From the NCBI GenBank assembly GCA_905250115.1, contig CAJNOI010000005.1:496001-560000 (forward strand): 64,000 nt of DNA, in the 5' to 3' direction. Each line of letters opens with the position of its first letter. The stretch's first letter is position 1. Shown here piece by piece: positions 29,168-42,367 of this stretch. This stretch comes from Adineta steineri. Lineage: Eukaryota; Rotifera; Eurotatoria; Adinetida; Adinetidae. The position numbers were made by a program, and so were the translations under genes. The notes under the pieces were generated by a model. It was not told the DNA's origin. It did no database searches and worked only from the letters and a program-made list of their open reading frames with translations.

Positions 29168-32100
29168 ATGAAATTTACAACTGCGTCGTCATCGCATAGA
29201 GAAGCTCTGTTACAAAAATGGCAACGTCATCTTCATGGTCATACAAATATAACTTTTCAAGAACTTTTACATCTATTTCGACAACGTGTATGGATAAGAT
29301 TTTTCAAAAAATTTCATTTTTATTTGTTTTTCTCAATTCTAGCAATTATTAGAAACACTTTTTTCCTTATTTGATCGTGATTCAAGTGGTTTACTTTCAG
29401 AATCTGAATGGATTGGATCTATTTATAAAGTTGCTGAGTAAATTTAAAAAAAAAATGTATATATTTATTTCATTTCTATTTTTATATAGAACAGCGAATC
29501 GTACAAAAGATATTCGATCACTTGAAACATTTACTCATAGTTACAGACATATGTCACATGATCATGATTCATTATCATTGAGTAATTTTTGTAAATTATT
29601 TGAAGATTCATCTGTAAAATAAATTAAAATAGCAAAAAATATGAATTCTTAAATTATTTTCTTTCTTTAGTTCCGGCGACAATTTGCTTCATTATTTCTT
29701 GGTGAATCAGATACAATAACTGTTATGGAATTTATAGATATACTTCGAGCAGTTTCCAAGTTTGCTCATAATAATTAATTTGTTATGTTTTTCTTTTATT
29801 TCATTGATTATTTAAGTGTTAAATCAGATACTAAATGGCTTTCATGGCTTGCTTATCAATTTCATATTATAGCTGGTAAACAACGACATCATATACCTGT
29901 GGAAGAAAGCGTGAATTTAGAAACATTTAAAAATAGTTTTTATTTTAAAGTTGTATGTATAACAATAGATAAATTGTTTTCTTTTCTATAAAAATATATT
30001 TTCATTTTTTTCTTCAAGCCACAATTAGCTGAATGTTTATTTAATTATCTTGACGTACATAAAACTGGTCGATTAACATTAGAAAATTTTATTCAAAGAC
30101 TTGAATTTATTGTTGAAGCTAATAATATTGAAAAAGTTGAATTTCTTTTCAAAATATTCGATCATGATGGTTAGTTTAATTTAATAAAAAAAGTAATATT
30201 TAAAAATAAATTTTAGATGATGGAATTATTGAGTTTTATGAAATGAAATTATTACTTCGTTGTTTTCTTGAACAATCACCATCATTGGATTTAGAAGAAA
30301 CATTAGCAGAATTAACAGCTACTTTATTTAAAGAAACTGATGTTGATCGATCAGGTGATATTAGTTTAGAAGAATTAACAAGTGCATTTAGACGAAATGA
30401 ACATTTATTTAAAGTTCTTTCATTGAGGTTAGAGAGAAAAAACTAAAGAATATCTTTGTTTTTATTATAAATTATCTTTTTTTAGTACACATAGTTGGAT
30501 TCAACCTAAACCAGTATCAATTAGTAAAAGTTATAAACGTTCATTAACAATTCGTAGTTGGATACGTAATAATATTGGTTTAGTATTTTTCTGGTCATTA
30601 TATTTATTTATATGTTTTTGTATATCTATTAATGTTATTCGTATTTATCTTATTCAACAACAAGCTCATTATCTTATTATTATTGCTCGAATAAGTGGTA
30701 AATTAATCATTATTTGAAAATGAAAACTATTATTTTTTCATTTAGGTGGTATGCTTAATTTTAATTGTGCTTTAGTACTTCTATTAATGCTTCGTAAACA
30801 TATAACATGGCTTAGAACAAAAGGTGGTGGTGTAATTCTACCACTTGATCATCATATTGATATACATAAAATTATTGGAATTATTATTTTAGTGGAAGCT
30901 CTTTTACATACAATAGCACATTTAGCATATTTAGGTTATGTATTTTATGTTTGTGCATTAGCAAGAGATTGCGGTTTTCCATGTGAAGGTGGTAATCATA
31001 GTAGTCTTCATTATCATTTATATAATGAATCATCAGCTGATCCATCAATATTAACAACAAGGTATCATTATGATCATACAATAAATAAATGTGATACATT
31101 TCAATATCATGGATGTGGTGGTAATTGGAATAATTTTCATACAGAAGTCCAATGTTCTACTCGTTGTAGTAAGTTATATTATTATTTTATATGTATAATA
31201 GATTTTATATTATTACGAAAACAATTTAGAACCATATCGTGAAACAGGTCATACCTATCTTGATGCTCTTCTTACGACTAAATTAGGACTTGGTTATATA
31301 ACTGGTGTTATTGAATTCATTATAGGCGCAATTTTTTATATAATGTGCTTACCATTTGTACGAAAAAGTGGTTATTTTCAAGTAAATAAATAAAATATTA
31401 AAAATATATTATTTATAAAAAATTTTGTTTTAATTTAGTTATTTTATTGGTGTCATATGTTATGTCTTCCATGGTTAATAATAATGCTTTTACATGGACC
31501 ACATTTTTGGAAATGGTTATTAATTCCAGGTTTTTTATATCTTATTGAAAAAATTCGACGTTATCATAAATCACGTTCAAATAAACATGGTGAAACATTT
31601 ATTATGGAAGCTATTTTATTACCATCTCAAGTAAAATTGTTCTCATTGAAAATATTATTTATATGTTACCATTTTTTTTTCTTTTAGGTTATTCATTTAG
31701 TAATTAATAAACCAAGAAAATTTCGATATAAACCAGGAGATTATATTTATATTAATATACCAGCTGTAGCTAGTTTTGAATGGCATCCATTTAGTATTAG
31801 TAGTGCGCCAGAACATAAAGGTAATAAAACAGACTTTTTTTTCTTCAAAAGATATTTCTTATTTGGATCTTTTCCATCTTCATAACTGATGAAAATATAG
31901 AAGAAAAAGATTTGAATAATCCCCAGTGAAGAATTTTTGTTGATTTCAATCGAATTATTCTGCAATAAAATTAAAATTGATTGATAATTCTGATTAAAAT
32001 TCATTATTTTACAGAAAAATCGAGATTATTAATGAATAATTCGATTAAAATCAACGGAAATTTTTCACTGGGACTCGAATATTTTAAGCTTAAACAATAG

Positions 32101-34816
32101 TTTTAATGTTTATTGACAAAATCTGTTACAATATAATGAGAAATTCGTATTAAGAATGATCGGATAAAGATATACAAAGAAAATAATTTTTTTTCTTCTT
32201 TTAGACAGTCTTTGGCTTCATGTTCGTGCTTGTGGTCATTGGACTCGACGTGTTTATGATTTATTTCGAGCAAAATTACATCAAGAACATGGTTTTTCTC
32301 CTGATGATAATAGTCATACAAATCTTCGTTCATCAATGCGTTCACGTATGTCAAGATCTTATATAAGTGAATTACGTGGTTCTGTGCAAGCAGATACACA
32401 TCCTCAAGCTGATGTAAATAAAAGTGAACATATAATTCGTCCATCCTGCCAAACAAATACTAAAACTAATCCAAAAGTTAGTTCACTTTCATTACCGCAA
32501 GTAAAATTTATGAGACGATCATCACCATCATCACCATCATGTCATTCAGCAATCAGTTTATGTGATCGTAATAGTTCATATACAACAAATCAATCATTTG
32601 AAAGTGATAACAACATAAGTGATACTAGAAAGGAAGATACTATAAAAGAAGATACTATAAAAGAAGATATTGAAGCAGAAGAGACTGAAACAGAATATAC
32701 TAATAGAGAAGATATTAAAAAAGAAGATATTAAAATAGAAGATATTAAAACAGAAGTAGTATTACGTCAAGCACCACACAAACATAATAATAAATTAACT
32801 GTTCCACCTGTCGGTGATTATTGTATACGAATATCAAATACACCATCTATGGTTGATGAACAACAGGAACTTGGATTCAATGATTCACGTTTATCGGATG
32901 CACTTGGTTACTTACGTATGTATAAAAATCGTAATCGAGTACAATTAAATACACTTCAATTTAACGATCGAGAAGATTTAGAAGTAATAAATAATCGAAG
33001 ATGATTTTCTTATACAAGAAATATAATCATATTTTATATATTAGATCTTAATTGATGGTCCATATGGTGCTCCATCTCAACATATATTTGAAGCTGAACA
33101 TGCTGTTTTAATAGCAGCTGGTATTGGTATAACACCATTTGCATCTATTTTACAAAGTATAATGTGTCGTTATCGAAATCTTCGACATAAATGTCCAAAT
33201 TGTGAACATATTTGGGATAATCCACAAAATGATGAACCTTTCGTGAAAAAAGTAAATATAAAAGTTTTGAATTTAATTCATTGTATTTTTATTTTGTTAA
33301 GGTGGATTTCATTTGGGTTACACGTGAACAACGTTCACTTGAATGGTTTATTAGTTTATTAGCTCGAATGGAAATTGAACAACAACATTTAAGACAAAAC
33401 TCTGATAAAGGTCCTTTACTTGAAGTTCATTTATATGTTACAAGTGCAAAATCAGCAGCTGATTTAAAAGCACTTAATGTTTATTTATCATTGGATTTAA
33501 TCGGAAGAGAAAATGCAGCTAATTGTGATGCTGTTGATGGACTTCGACAACGAACCAAACATGGTCGACCTGATTGGGATCAAGTAAAAAAAAATCTTTT
33601 CTTTTTATTAGATAGAAAATTAATCCATATGTAATAATAATACATGTAGGACATTTTAAAGCTAATTAGTATACAAAAAAAAAAGATTCATATTTAAAGA
33701 TTAACTGAATCATAAAAAAAATTCTTATGAATATAAAATAAATATCCCAGCTTTTTAAAACCTTCTAATATCATCGCCTGACTTTCAGCAGAATACATTG
33801 AAACCAAAGAATCTCTAAAAGTATTCATGTCTAGGATTGGAGATTATTTCAATTATATTCTACAATTTAATTAGAACAGAAATTCTTATTTCAGAGGTTT
33901 AGACATTCTAATTCAAAATAAACCATAGAAAACTTTGTTGATGTAAACATGATATCTTCGAATGGAAACAACTATCTATGTTAACATTTTTAAGGCTTTT
34001 TGTAGGCGTTCTGAAATCAAAAAATATTATGAGAAGCTCTAAAATAGTCTGAGTACTATCTTTCTAATTTTCTTGAATCGTGATATTCTATTTTTATATT
34101 AAATTTAACACAAAGATCTATATATCTTAATCATTTTTTTCATGCGTATACTTTTTGCATGTTGAATATAAATCTTAATATAATTTTTAATGAGTACAAA
34201 AATTAGCCTGAAGCATATTACAATAAAAGAGCTTTTGAACTTTCCTTTTTTTAGTTTCATATTGTACAAAAAACATATAATCGATTATTAAATTTTCTAA
34301 ATATGAAAATAGCTTAAGGTTTCATCCATTGTAGGCAATATACTTATTACTCTTTCTATATTTGTATGATAGAGATTTAAATTACATAAACATAATATAA
34401 CTTGTGTCATGAAGATTTCTGACGCACGTGTTACTATTTATATTTCAGTATTTAGTGTCAACACCTTTTCTCTAGATATTTTTATCAATAACAACTTAAA
34501 ACAAAAATAAGCTGTTCTGTAATTAATCAATAGAAGTTCTAAATTATATCCTTTTTTTTATGAATATATCACGTGCAGGTTTATACAGTTCATTTTACTA
34601 TCTCAATATTGTTTAGCTGCAAGTTCTTTTGCCCCTAGAATACCATTTTCGTAGTGAATATTACTTATATTTGTTTTCTTTTAGGTTTTTGGCGATTTAT
34701 TATGTGCAAAGAAAGGTAAAATATCTGTATTCTATTGTGGACCACCGGCATTATCAGGTATTTTAACAACAAAATGTCGTCAATATGGATTCGCTTATAA
34801 AAAGGAATTATTTTAA
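29168..34816 (+). CDS. NOX5: NOX5-type EF-hand NADPH oxidase with Kunitz-like loop insertion
   Basis: Sixteen exons in phase: 29168-29287, 29343-29437, 29490-29613, 29671-29759, 29817-29949, 30019-30169, 30217-30427, 30486-30697, 30746-31168, 31230-31381, 31439-31630, 31688-31820, 32205-32983, 33045-33251, 33302-33583, 34685-34816; 1144 residues. Four EF-hands: 51-62 (DRDSSGLLSESE), ~199-210 (degenerate), 235-246 (DHDDDGIIEFYE), 279-290 (DVDRSGDISLEE). The membrane part has heme-ligand His pairs H419/H433 and H576/H589 with NOX spacing. FAD site HPFS at 667-670; NADPH motifs GPYG (943-946), G-I-G-I-T-P and CGPP (~1119); C-terminal Phe. Known role: calcium-activated transfer of electrons from NADPH across the membrane to oxygen, making superoxide. 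Oddities: a Kunitz-like insert after the third helix, and a ~230-residue Ser- and Lys/Glu/Asp-rich insert before the NADPH site. The exon 4 donor (GTTTGC) is weak. Confidence 0.93.
30970..31167 (+). other. Kunitz/BPTI-like cysteine module within NOX5
   Basis: Within NOX5 exon 9, after the third membrane helix, the last four cysteines (residues 494, 502, 515, 519) are spaced C-x7-C-x12-C-x3-C. They carry the motif F-x-Y-x-G-C-G-G-N-x-N-N-F, and R-Y-H-Y-D lies ten residues before the first. This is the signature of the C-terminal two-thirds of a Kunitz domain. The Cys expected 16 residues before C494 (active-site disulfide partner) is replaced by Pro. Cysteines at 454 and 458 lie further out, after an insert. 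An inhibitory loop is therefore not evident; a structural or redox role is as likely. Confidence 0.7.
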
Positions 34817-36032
34817 TATTTTATTCGTTTTCATTTATCATTATTAATTGTATTTTTTCTATTTGAAAATAATTTCAAGTACGCATGCGTTTATTTATTT
34901 GAAAAAAGGACAGTTTTTATCGTTTTATTTGTACGACTTTTTCTTTTTAATTAAAAAAATATATAAAATCCGTTGATTACAAAACATCAAAGATTACACA
35001 TTAATATTGACGTAAATGCAAGATATATATATGTGTGTATGTAATACAATAACGAAATAAGTACTTGTATCTTCAATTATTTTAATATTTAATGATTTGT
35101 ATGACCTCTCTATGTCATTTGGATTTAAAGTTGGATATATATAAATATATATATACGATAGGAGAAGAGAGGGAGAGACAGGAAATAAGATAGAAAGAAT
35201 AAGAATAAAAAAGAGAATAAATAAGGGAGAGAGAGAGAGAAAAAAGAGAAGAAAAACATAGTTTTTGTTTAATTGGTCGAACTAATGAGGATTTTTTTTT
35301 GTTGTCACTTTGATGAGTCATTACTTCTTCTTTTTAAGCAGACACTTATAAGTCAGACCATTCATTCGCTTTTCTTGACATTCAACTCAACATCGGTGAA
35401 ACAAACATATTAATGATCAGGTAACAATATATGACCATATAGTTGTTGACATCTGTAACTTATGAATGGAAATGATAATATTTATAAATAATATATTATC
35501 CGTAAAGTAGATCGAAAAGTTTAAATTCTTGTCAAATTTGATGAATGTCATGATCATATCAAAAACAGTTCTCTTTGTCTTTTATAATAGAACATGAAAT
35601 CATTCACATTTTCCTTGCTTTCTCAATTGTGCTATTATATTAACATCTCTTTTATATTTTCAAATAAATTATTAAATATGTATATCATAGCCAAGAAGTA
35701 AAAACAGTTAAACATACTTTTAAAATAAACATTTCTAGTATACACCTACGTCTGTATACGTATTGAACTCATTCATAAGGTCAAATTCACCTACATTAAA
35801 TTCTAATTAAATTATTAAAGTTTCATTACCCTAATCGTCTTAGTCTCGTTTATCGGCATATAAAATCCGTTTTCTTTGTATTTCCTAGTTGAATTAAACA
35901 ACATGCTCATCTAGAATTTTCATAATAAGGAAAAATAATATTCAAGAATGTTTCTTTCTTACATATCTACGGTTCATACTGATCTTTGAAAAGTATAGTT
36001 AAAATTCTAATCTTTTGTAATATTTCTTTAGT
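34817..36032. other. Spacer after NOX5
   Basis: No gene supported. AT-rich, with a purine-rich (GA) patch near 35160-35260 on the plus strand. The last bases before 36033 (TTTCTTTAG) form a splice-acceptor-like sequence, so a 5' untranslated exon of the next gene could lie here. Confidence 0.4.
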
Positions 36033-36527
36033 ATGATTATGTTCACATCATATATTATCATATTTTCAATTATCTCCGGTCTTGTATTAACTAAACCTAT
36101 ACAAGAAAAAGTAACGGATGACATCGATGTACAAGATAGAACAATCAGTCAAGCATTTCAACAAGCTGATATGGTTCTTAATCGTTATTCTTATTTAATG
36201 AAATCAGACACAGATCAACTTGTTCATGCTATGTTACTTGTTTTAATCAATAATCCAACATCATTTCCATATATACCACATCGTGCATTAAGCATAGTAA
36301 TGAAAAATGTAGCACAAAAATTAGGTCAAGATGATGTGGATATATTAACAAAACCATTTCTTTTATCTATTGAAGAGCTTGCTTCAAACAAATTTAAACA
36401 AATACCATCATCATCATCATCATCATCACCACCATCATCATATGAATTAACTGATGATGTTAAAATTCAAATAGAAGATGCATTGGATAAATTTATTCAA
36501 GATCAAGAAAATACGTCCCATATGTAG
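36033..36527 (+). CDS. Small secreted alpha-helical protein, family unknown
   Basis: One exon, 164 residues. Residues 1-20 (MIMFTSYIIIFSIISGLVLT) are a signal peptide. The rest is predicted helical and acidic, with a run of seven Ser codons followed by Pro/Ser (about residues 125-137) and no cysteines. A splice acceptor (CTTTAG) ends two bases before the ATG, suggesting an upstream noncoding exon. Codon use and composition match the neighbouring real genes, which supports coding. I do not recognise a family; an extracellular or vesicular protein is inferred from the signal peptide alone. Confidence 0.6.
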   Translation: MIMFTSYIIIFSIISGLVLTKPIQEKVTDDIDVQDRTISQAFQQADMVLNRYSYLMKSDTDQLVHAMLLVLINNPTSFPYIPHRALSIVMKNVAQKLGQDDVDILTKPFLLSIEELASNKFKQIPSSSSSSSPPSSYELTDDVKIQIEDALDKFIQDQENTSHM

Positions 36528-39500
36528 GTACTAGCAGAAAATTATTTTTAATTATACAAGTAAAAATGAACTTGGCGTTGCGCAAGAACTTTTTTGATTT
36601 TTTCTTGTATTTATGTCGTGCGTATCAAAATTTGTTGAAATAAAATATCTATTCATAAGACAAAAAAAACACATGTTTTCAAAGTTAATTAATTCATATA
36701 AATAGAATAAAAATTTATCAAATGACGTCAATAAAACTATGAAGTAAACGGAAACGTGCAATAATTATTTCGTATGATTAAACTCTATTTGAAATTACCG
36801 ACGTATCTAATAGGCTTCAAAAGTAGTCTGATTCTCATCGAATTCTATTTTTTTTTCTGTCAAGTACAATTATGTCTCATAAGAAGTTGTTTGGTCTAAC
36901 GTACTTGTTGTCTTTGTCTAAGGATTCATTATGTTGAGAAAATATTGATGACTATACACATATGTTATATGATGTCAATGAAGAAGAAAGTTCTTATGTT
37001 GAAGTATTGATCAATGTAACATGTTGTTTGTTTGAAGTGGGTATACTAAGAACTTTATTGAACAAGTATTTAAAAATAAATCAATTAACACTGATTCTCA
37101 TCATATTTTTGAACAAAGAAAATATTAACTAATCGTACTTTATAATGAAAATATTTTTATAATAGAAAAAAAAGTGTAGTATCACCTTATTATAAAATTT
37201 TAACACATTTTCTTTCATTCTTTAATGATAAAGTTATTATCAAAATTAAAAATATTTTATTCGCCAGACAATAATCAGAAAACAAGCATATTTCTCCGAA
37301 AGAAAATTCATTATTTTCTATAGATTTAAATGTGGCGTGACCAAGCGTGGGCGCGACCTGGTCACCGAGAGAAAAAAACTAGTAATTACCACCACTTATA
37401 CTACTTTTTATGCATTTTTTTATCAAGATTCATGTGGCATTGTCCGGACACCTGCGATATTCTGGTTACGCTACTAGATAAATGGCTACTCTTTTCAATA
37501 TAAGATCTTTTTAAAACTAATAGTACTTGTTTTTCACCTTTCTACAAACAATTACTTATTAAAATGAATTACATTAGTTGACAATAATACTTGTCTTACA
37601 TCTACGATTTTCTAAACATATACATTCTTATGAAAATATTTATAAAAATAGTTTGTCTTTTATCTCATCACTCATCATGTAGGAAAGTAGCCGCCAGACG
37701 CATTGAAATGATTTTTTAATGTAATTATTGAATAATAGAAAGGATAGTTGAATCGGTTTGATTCGGAGAAATTGATAAAAAACAATAAGATCAAAGGTAT
37801 GTCAATATTATCACGAGAAATAAAAGTAGACGTGGAGAAGTATCAAGAGTTACTATGACCTTTTACAATAAGAAATACGAACTGAACGGAGAAAACAAAT
37901 GCTGTGAAAGACGTAGTTATTATTTTATTTCACAGTCGTCATTATATTAATGATAATAATTGCAATGAAATATAACAAAATAGGTTACAATATGTTGTTA
38001 ATAAATAAAAGTAGAACAAACTGTATGTCACGACTCAATAATTAATTGTATGAAAAATATAATAATTTTGATAATAACAAAATATTTATTATTTAAATTT
38101 TCCTATACCATTTCTATGTTGTTTTTAACTAAATTATATATCAAAATATATTATTTCGGCTACTAATATAGTTATATTGTTATGAAATACATTCGAGGTA
38201 TTATAGAATTTGGTATTTTGCATATTTACAATAAATTGACTAAAACTAATATGCCAAAAAAAAGAAAAAGTCGTTAGAGAATTGATTAACCATCATGAAT
38301 AATTGGAAAGATATAATTTCTTCTGATTTTCAGCAACTACTGGAAATTTATAATAGTTCTTTTCAAATTCATCTTAATTTCAGCAACATTTGAAATGAAA
38401 ACTGACGTGAAGCAAAACATATTGAGATGAAAAAAATAAGAAGGTTCGTTAAATTTAATCATAAGTATCGAAAACTCAATAGCAAATCAGTTTACATCGA
38501 CATATCTTTTTCGTTTACTTTAAATGAATTCAATTTTCATATAATAATTTGTAATAAATAACTTCGTACAACGATCCATCTAATGAATTAAAATCAAATT
38601 GTGAACGATAATGGATTGAAAACATTTCAATTCACTATACGATTTTTATTGATTACTTGGACATTGTCGTGCTAGTCGAATAATACAATTATGAGCTATT
38701 TTCCAGTTAATTTACTTGATTTTTTTCTTATATATTTTCTCAAATATTATTATATTGTTCAAGAACTTCGCATAATAATTGTATATCTACTATAAGACTA
38801 ACCAAAAAATATTCTAGGAGAGTTAGATGATTGTTCACATTCATTTTTTAAGTTTTATTATGTATATAATGACGTTAATTAATATATATTCGGCACATAT
38901 ACAATATGTTTTTGGTTAACAAAATTACTCATCAAAACGATCGAGTTGAATATGATGATAGTCCCTCACACTACAAAATATAAATGCTAATTCATCTATT
39001 TCATTAATATGTAGACAGTTGTTCCTATTTCCTTTAATTATAGACACTAAAATATTCATCGTCATGACTCTCGAAATTATCTAATTTGGTTAAATACCTA
39101 TTTTTACTCTCTTCGATCTATCAAGAATAAATTGTTTAGTAAAGCCATTTTTTTATTTCTCTTTCTTATTTTAATCATCGCATATTTTAATTTAAATTAT
39201 GGAAATAGTATAAGTCAGAAAAATAACATCTGTTAATTATTCAAATTATTTTATCCATGAGCACTCATTCAGAAATTTCTCTTTTGACAACGTTACATAT
39301 ATTTCGAATCCTATCATTCTAGTGCATATATAAAAAGAAATAAATCATAATCCTAAAATACGCAAGAAAACAAACCCATGAACTTGAGTTGTCATCAGTT
39401 CAATTTTATTCACTGTTGCAAACTTAATTATGATTCTTTTTTACTGAATTAATATTTATTTTGAAAAAATTGTTTTTCTTATTTATTAATATATTATTAA

Positions 39501-39584
39501 GGAAACAAGTTTCTGTAAATATGTACTTAAACAACAACAACAACAACAATAGTATACATGAAAAATAAAAGAATCAACAAAATT
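36528..39584. other. Gene-free AT-rich spacer
   Basis: About 3 kb with no coding sequence that I can support. It contains one short GC-rich foldback at 37331-37474 (separate entry) and otherwise AT-rich single-copy-looking DNA. CAA repeats occur at 39529-39550. Confidence 0.5.
37331..37474. repeat. GC-rich foldback island, possible MITE remnant
   Basis: TGTGGCGTGACCA at 37331-37343 is matched by an imperfect inverted copy TGGTTACGCTAC at 37463-37474. Inside are two smaller inverted repeats, GTGACC/GGTCAC and TGTCCGGACA. The segment is richer in G+C than the kilobases around it. It may be the remnant of a small terminal-inverted-repeat element. Confidence 0.4.
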
Positions 39585-41268
39585 TCAAATAATTTCTTTA
39601 AATAATCTTGGTCGATGATTTGACCATAATGGAATAAATTGAAATCGTAAACGAAATCGACGATGTCCTCTTTTCCAATGTGTATTTTCAATTAATTCTT
39701 GTTGTTTGATTTCATTGGGTGATTCATTTGAATTTGATAGATCTCCAGCAGATATTCCTTCATTATTTGATGATACGGATGTTTTCATTGTTAATATTTG
39801 ATGTGATAATTCTTGTTTACGTAATAATTTCGAATTAAAATGACACCAACATGGAAAATATTTTTTTATAATATATGATATACGTATTAATAGAAAACTA
39901 TCACCAAATCTTGATAATAAAAATAAATAATGACATATTCGTAATAGAAGTTCATGATCTTCATATAATGAATATGTTATATTATTTGATAGATTATGTT
40001 TAAAAAATAATTGATAAAATTGTTTTAAATGAAATAACATTTGAAGAATATATTGTGGAAATGTGAATAAAATATATTTAAAGAGAAATATTAATAATAA
40101 ACAATGACATATATGACATAATGAATGTTGTTGTTTTAATTGAATTAATGTTGTTTTAATCGATAAACTATTTGTTGAATTATTTTCTAAATCTTTTTGG
40201 TGTTGATAAGAAAAATCTGTTTGAGAATAATCTGGTTTATTATTTGTAAGATAAATAGATTTGGTTTGAAATGGATATGATGGACGTACACCTGTTGGAA
40301 AAAAATGTTTATATAAATGTCTATATGAATAATTATTATCTTGAAATAAATTGGAATTTTTTCTTAAAATTTTTGAATAACATTTAATACAAGTTTTCTT
40401 TTCAACCATTAAACGTAAATTTTCTTGTTCATTATCAACTTGTAAATAATCAAGTTTAGATTTAAATGAAATATTTAAAATTAAACATATGAAAATAAAT
40501 GAAAATATGATGAAATTTATTAATGGTAATAATATCATATTAAATGTTACTAAAGGTAATAATGTTATTGTTTGTGGATGTTTTGGTGTATAAAATATGA
40601 AATTATACGCGAATATAAGTGCTAACGAACCACTTAATATTAAGGCTACATTTGTATGTTTTGTTAATAAAAGACTTTGGCCATTAAAAAAATAACTTGA
40701 ATATGTATTTTTTCTTAAACAATAATAACGAAGAAAATATTGAAGTACACTGATTGAAATAATAAATAAATGAAATGTGCTAAAATTCATTAAGATTTGT
40801 TGTAAAAGATTTAATGGTAGTGAATAAAATGTAATTGATGAATGATGAACAAGATTTGGATGATAATGTTTTAATAATAATTTTATAAAATAAACAATTG
40901 AAAGACACATATTTGTAAATGAAAATGCACGTATCCAATTACGATGTAAACAACAATAAAGTAAAGTTTTCGATGGTAAAAGTAATAAACATTGATTTTG
41001 TTCACTAAAAAAAATATTCAAAAGAAAAGAATAAAAAATATTTTAGATTCATTGTTCTTTACTTTGAAGATTTTTTCGATGATTTCTTTTGAAATGTTAC
41101 TATAAATACAAATGTATGTTCCAATAAAATTAAAATTAAAAGACAAATTTCAATAATTTGAAAAAATGTAAAACTTTTATAATGTTGAGAATTTTTTTTG
41201 GGACTACTGTGCCATACAGTTTTATTTAATTTTGTTATTAGATCAGTATTATTTAATGCTAAACCCAT
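39585..41268 (-). CDS. Seven-helix receptor-like membrane protein (orphan GPCR candidate)
   Basis: Two exons on the minus strand, 41268-41063 and 41004-39585, joined in phase 2; 541 residues. The N-terminus is short with N-glycosylation sites (NNT, NKT) and no signal peptide. Seven hydrophobic segments follow: one in exon 1 (about FQIIEICLLILILLEHTFVF) and six in exon 2. A long hydrophilic loop with C-x-x-C lies between helices 5 and 6, and a Ser/Arg-rich tail closes the protein. Helix 6 has a Pro. The layout is that of a rhodopsin-like G-protein-coupled receptor with a large third intracellular loop. Diagnostic motifs (DRY, NPxxY) are not clear, so a divergent receptor or another 7-helix family is possible. 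Confidence 0.6.
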
Positions 41269-42367
41269 ATTAGAAAGAATAAAATTATTTCTATTTTAAT
41301 CTACAAATAAATATAAATTATATTATATTAAAGATCATGACAAGGAATATGTATGATAATAATCAAGATAAAAACTATATATGTCAGTCAAAAAAAAGAG
41401 AAAAAAAATCATATTGGTTCTTTGATATGAATCAAATAAAAGAAGAAATATAAATGCAAATGATTCCATATAGTTTTTGTTGACGATGCATTCATTTAAA
41501 TATAGATATATCTTTATATGAATAAGCGACAAAGAAGAATAAGAAGAGAAAAAAGGAAAATGATGAGTTATAAGATGTGTTTCAACGTTCAAGTTTGCCT
41601 CAGTCTATCTATATTTCTTTTCCTTTCTTTCCTCATAAACATACTTAAACACAAACATATAGAGAAACGGATATGTGTTCATGATGCGTTTACTATGTTC
41701 AAAATAATAATACTCTTTGACAGTTATTCTAAAACCTCCCACAAATTAATGATGGTCTACGTACTTAAAAATAACTGAAGCATTATATATATCTTTGAAA
41801 AATATCTATCTGTATATGTTTATTTATTAGAAATTAATTCAAATATTTATATATTGAAATTTTCTTTGAACTCAAGTACCCAATGAAATATAATTTAGTT
41901 TAATTTTACTGTATAAATGATGAATTACTGTTATTTTTAGTATTATAAAAAGACAGAAAAAAAGAAGATTGATTTTCCAGCCAAGCGAAACAGAAAATCT
42001 CATTTTTTTTTGTTCTTTTCTTCTTCTGTCATGTTAGATTATATCATCAAAATATAGAAAAGTTCTAGCTCTTGTTCTTATTAGAAACATGCTGAATGAG
42101 ATAACTATCTTCTTCTTTTTTTTTGTAGATTTATGCATGCATTCAAAGAAGAAACTGATGCTTTTGTTCATCTTACAGCTCGAATTCACTAATATTCTAC
42201 AATCATTTATTCATTTTTTTCTCTCTTCTGTCCTCTTCTGCGATTGTTCAATTCATCATTGTTAGAAATATAATAACGACTAGCCCTTTTTCTACTTATG
42301 AAACAGACTTTGCCGATTCTAATAAACTAATACATATAAATAATTGTACTAATCTATTTTTTTTCAG
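41269..42367. other. Spacer between the receptor-like gene and the acetyltransferase
   Basis: Divergent intergenic region of about 1.1 kb. It probably carries the promoters of both flanking genes. The final TTTTTTTTCAG just before the ATG at 42368 is a splice-acceptor-like sequence, so the acetyltransferase may have an upstream noncoding exon. Confidence 0.4.

Noticed and set aside
37331-37371. Possible tRNA or other small RNA in a GC-rich patch
   Set aside because: The inverted repeats do not make a cloverleaf and there is no TTCRANNC-type arm.
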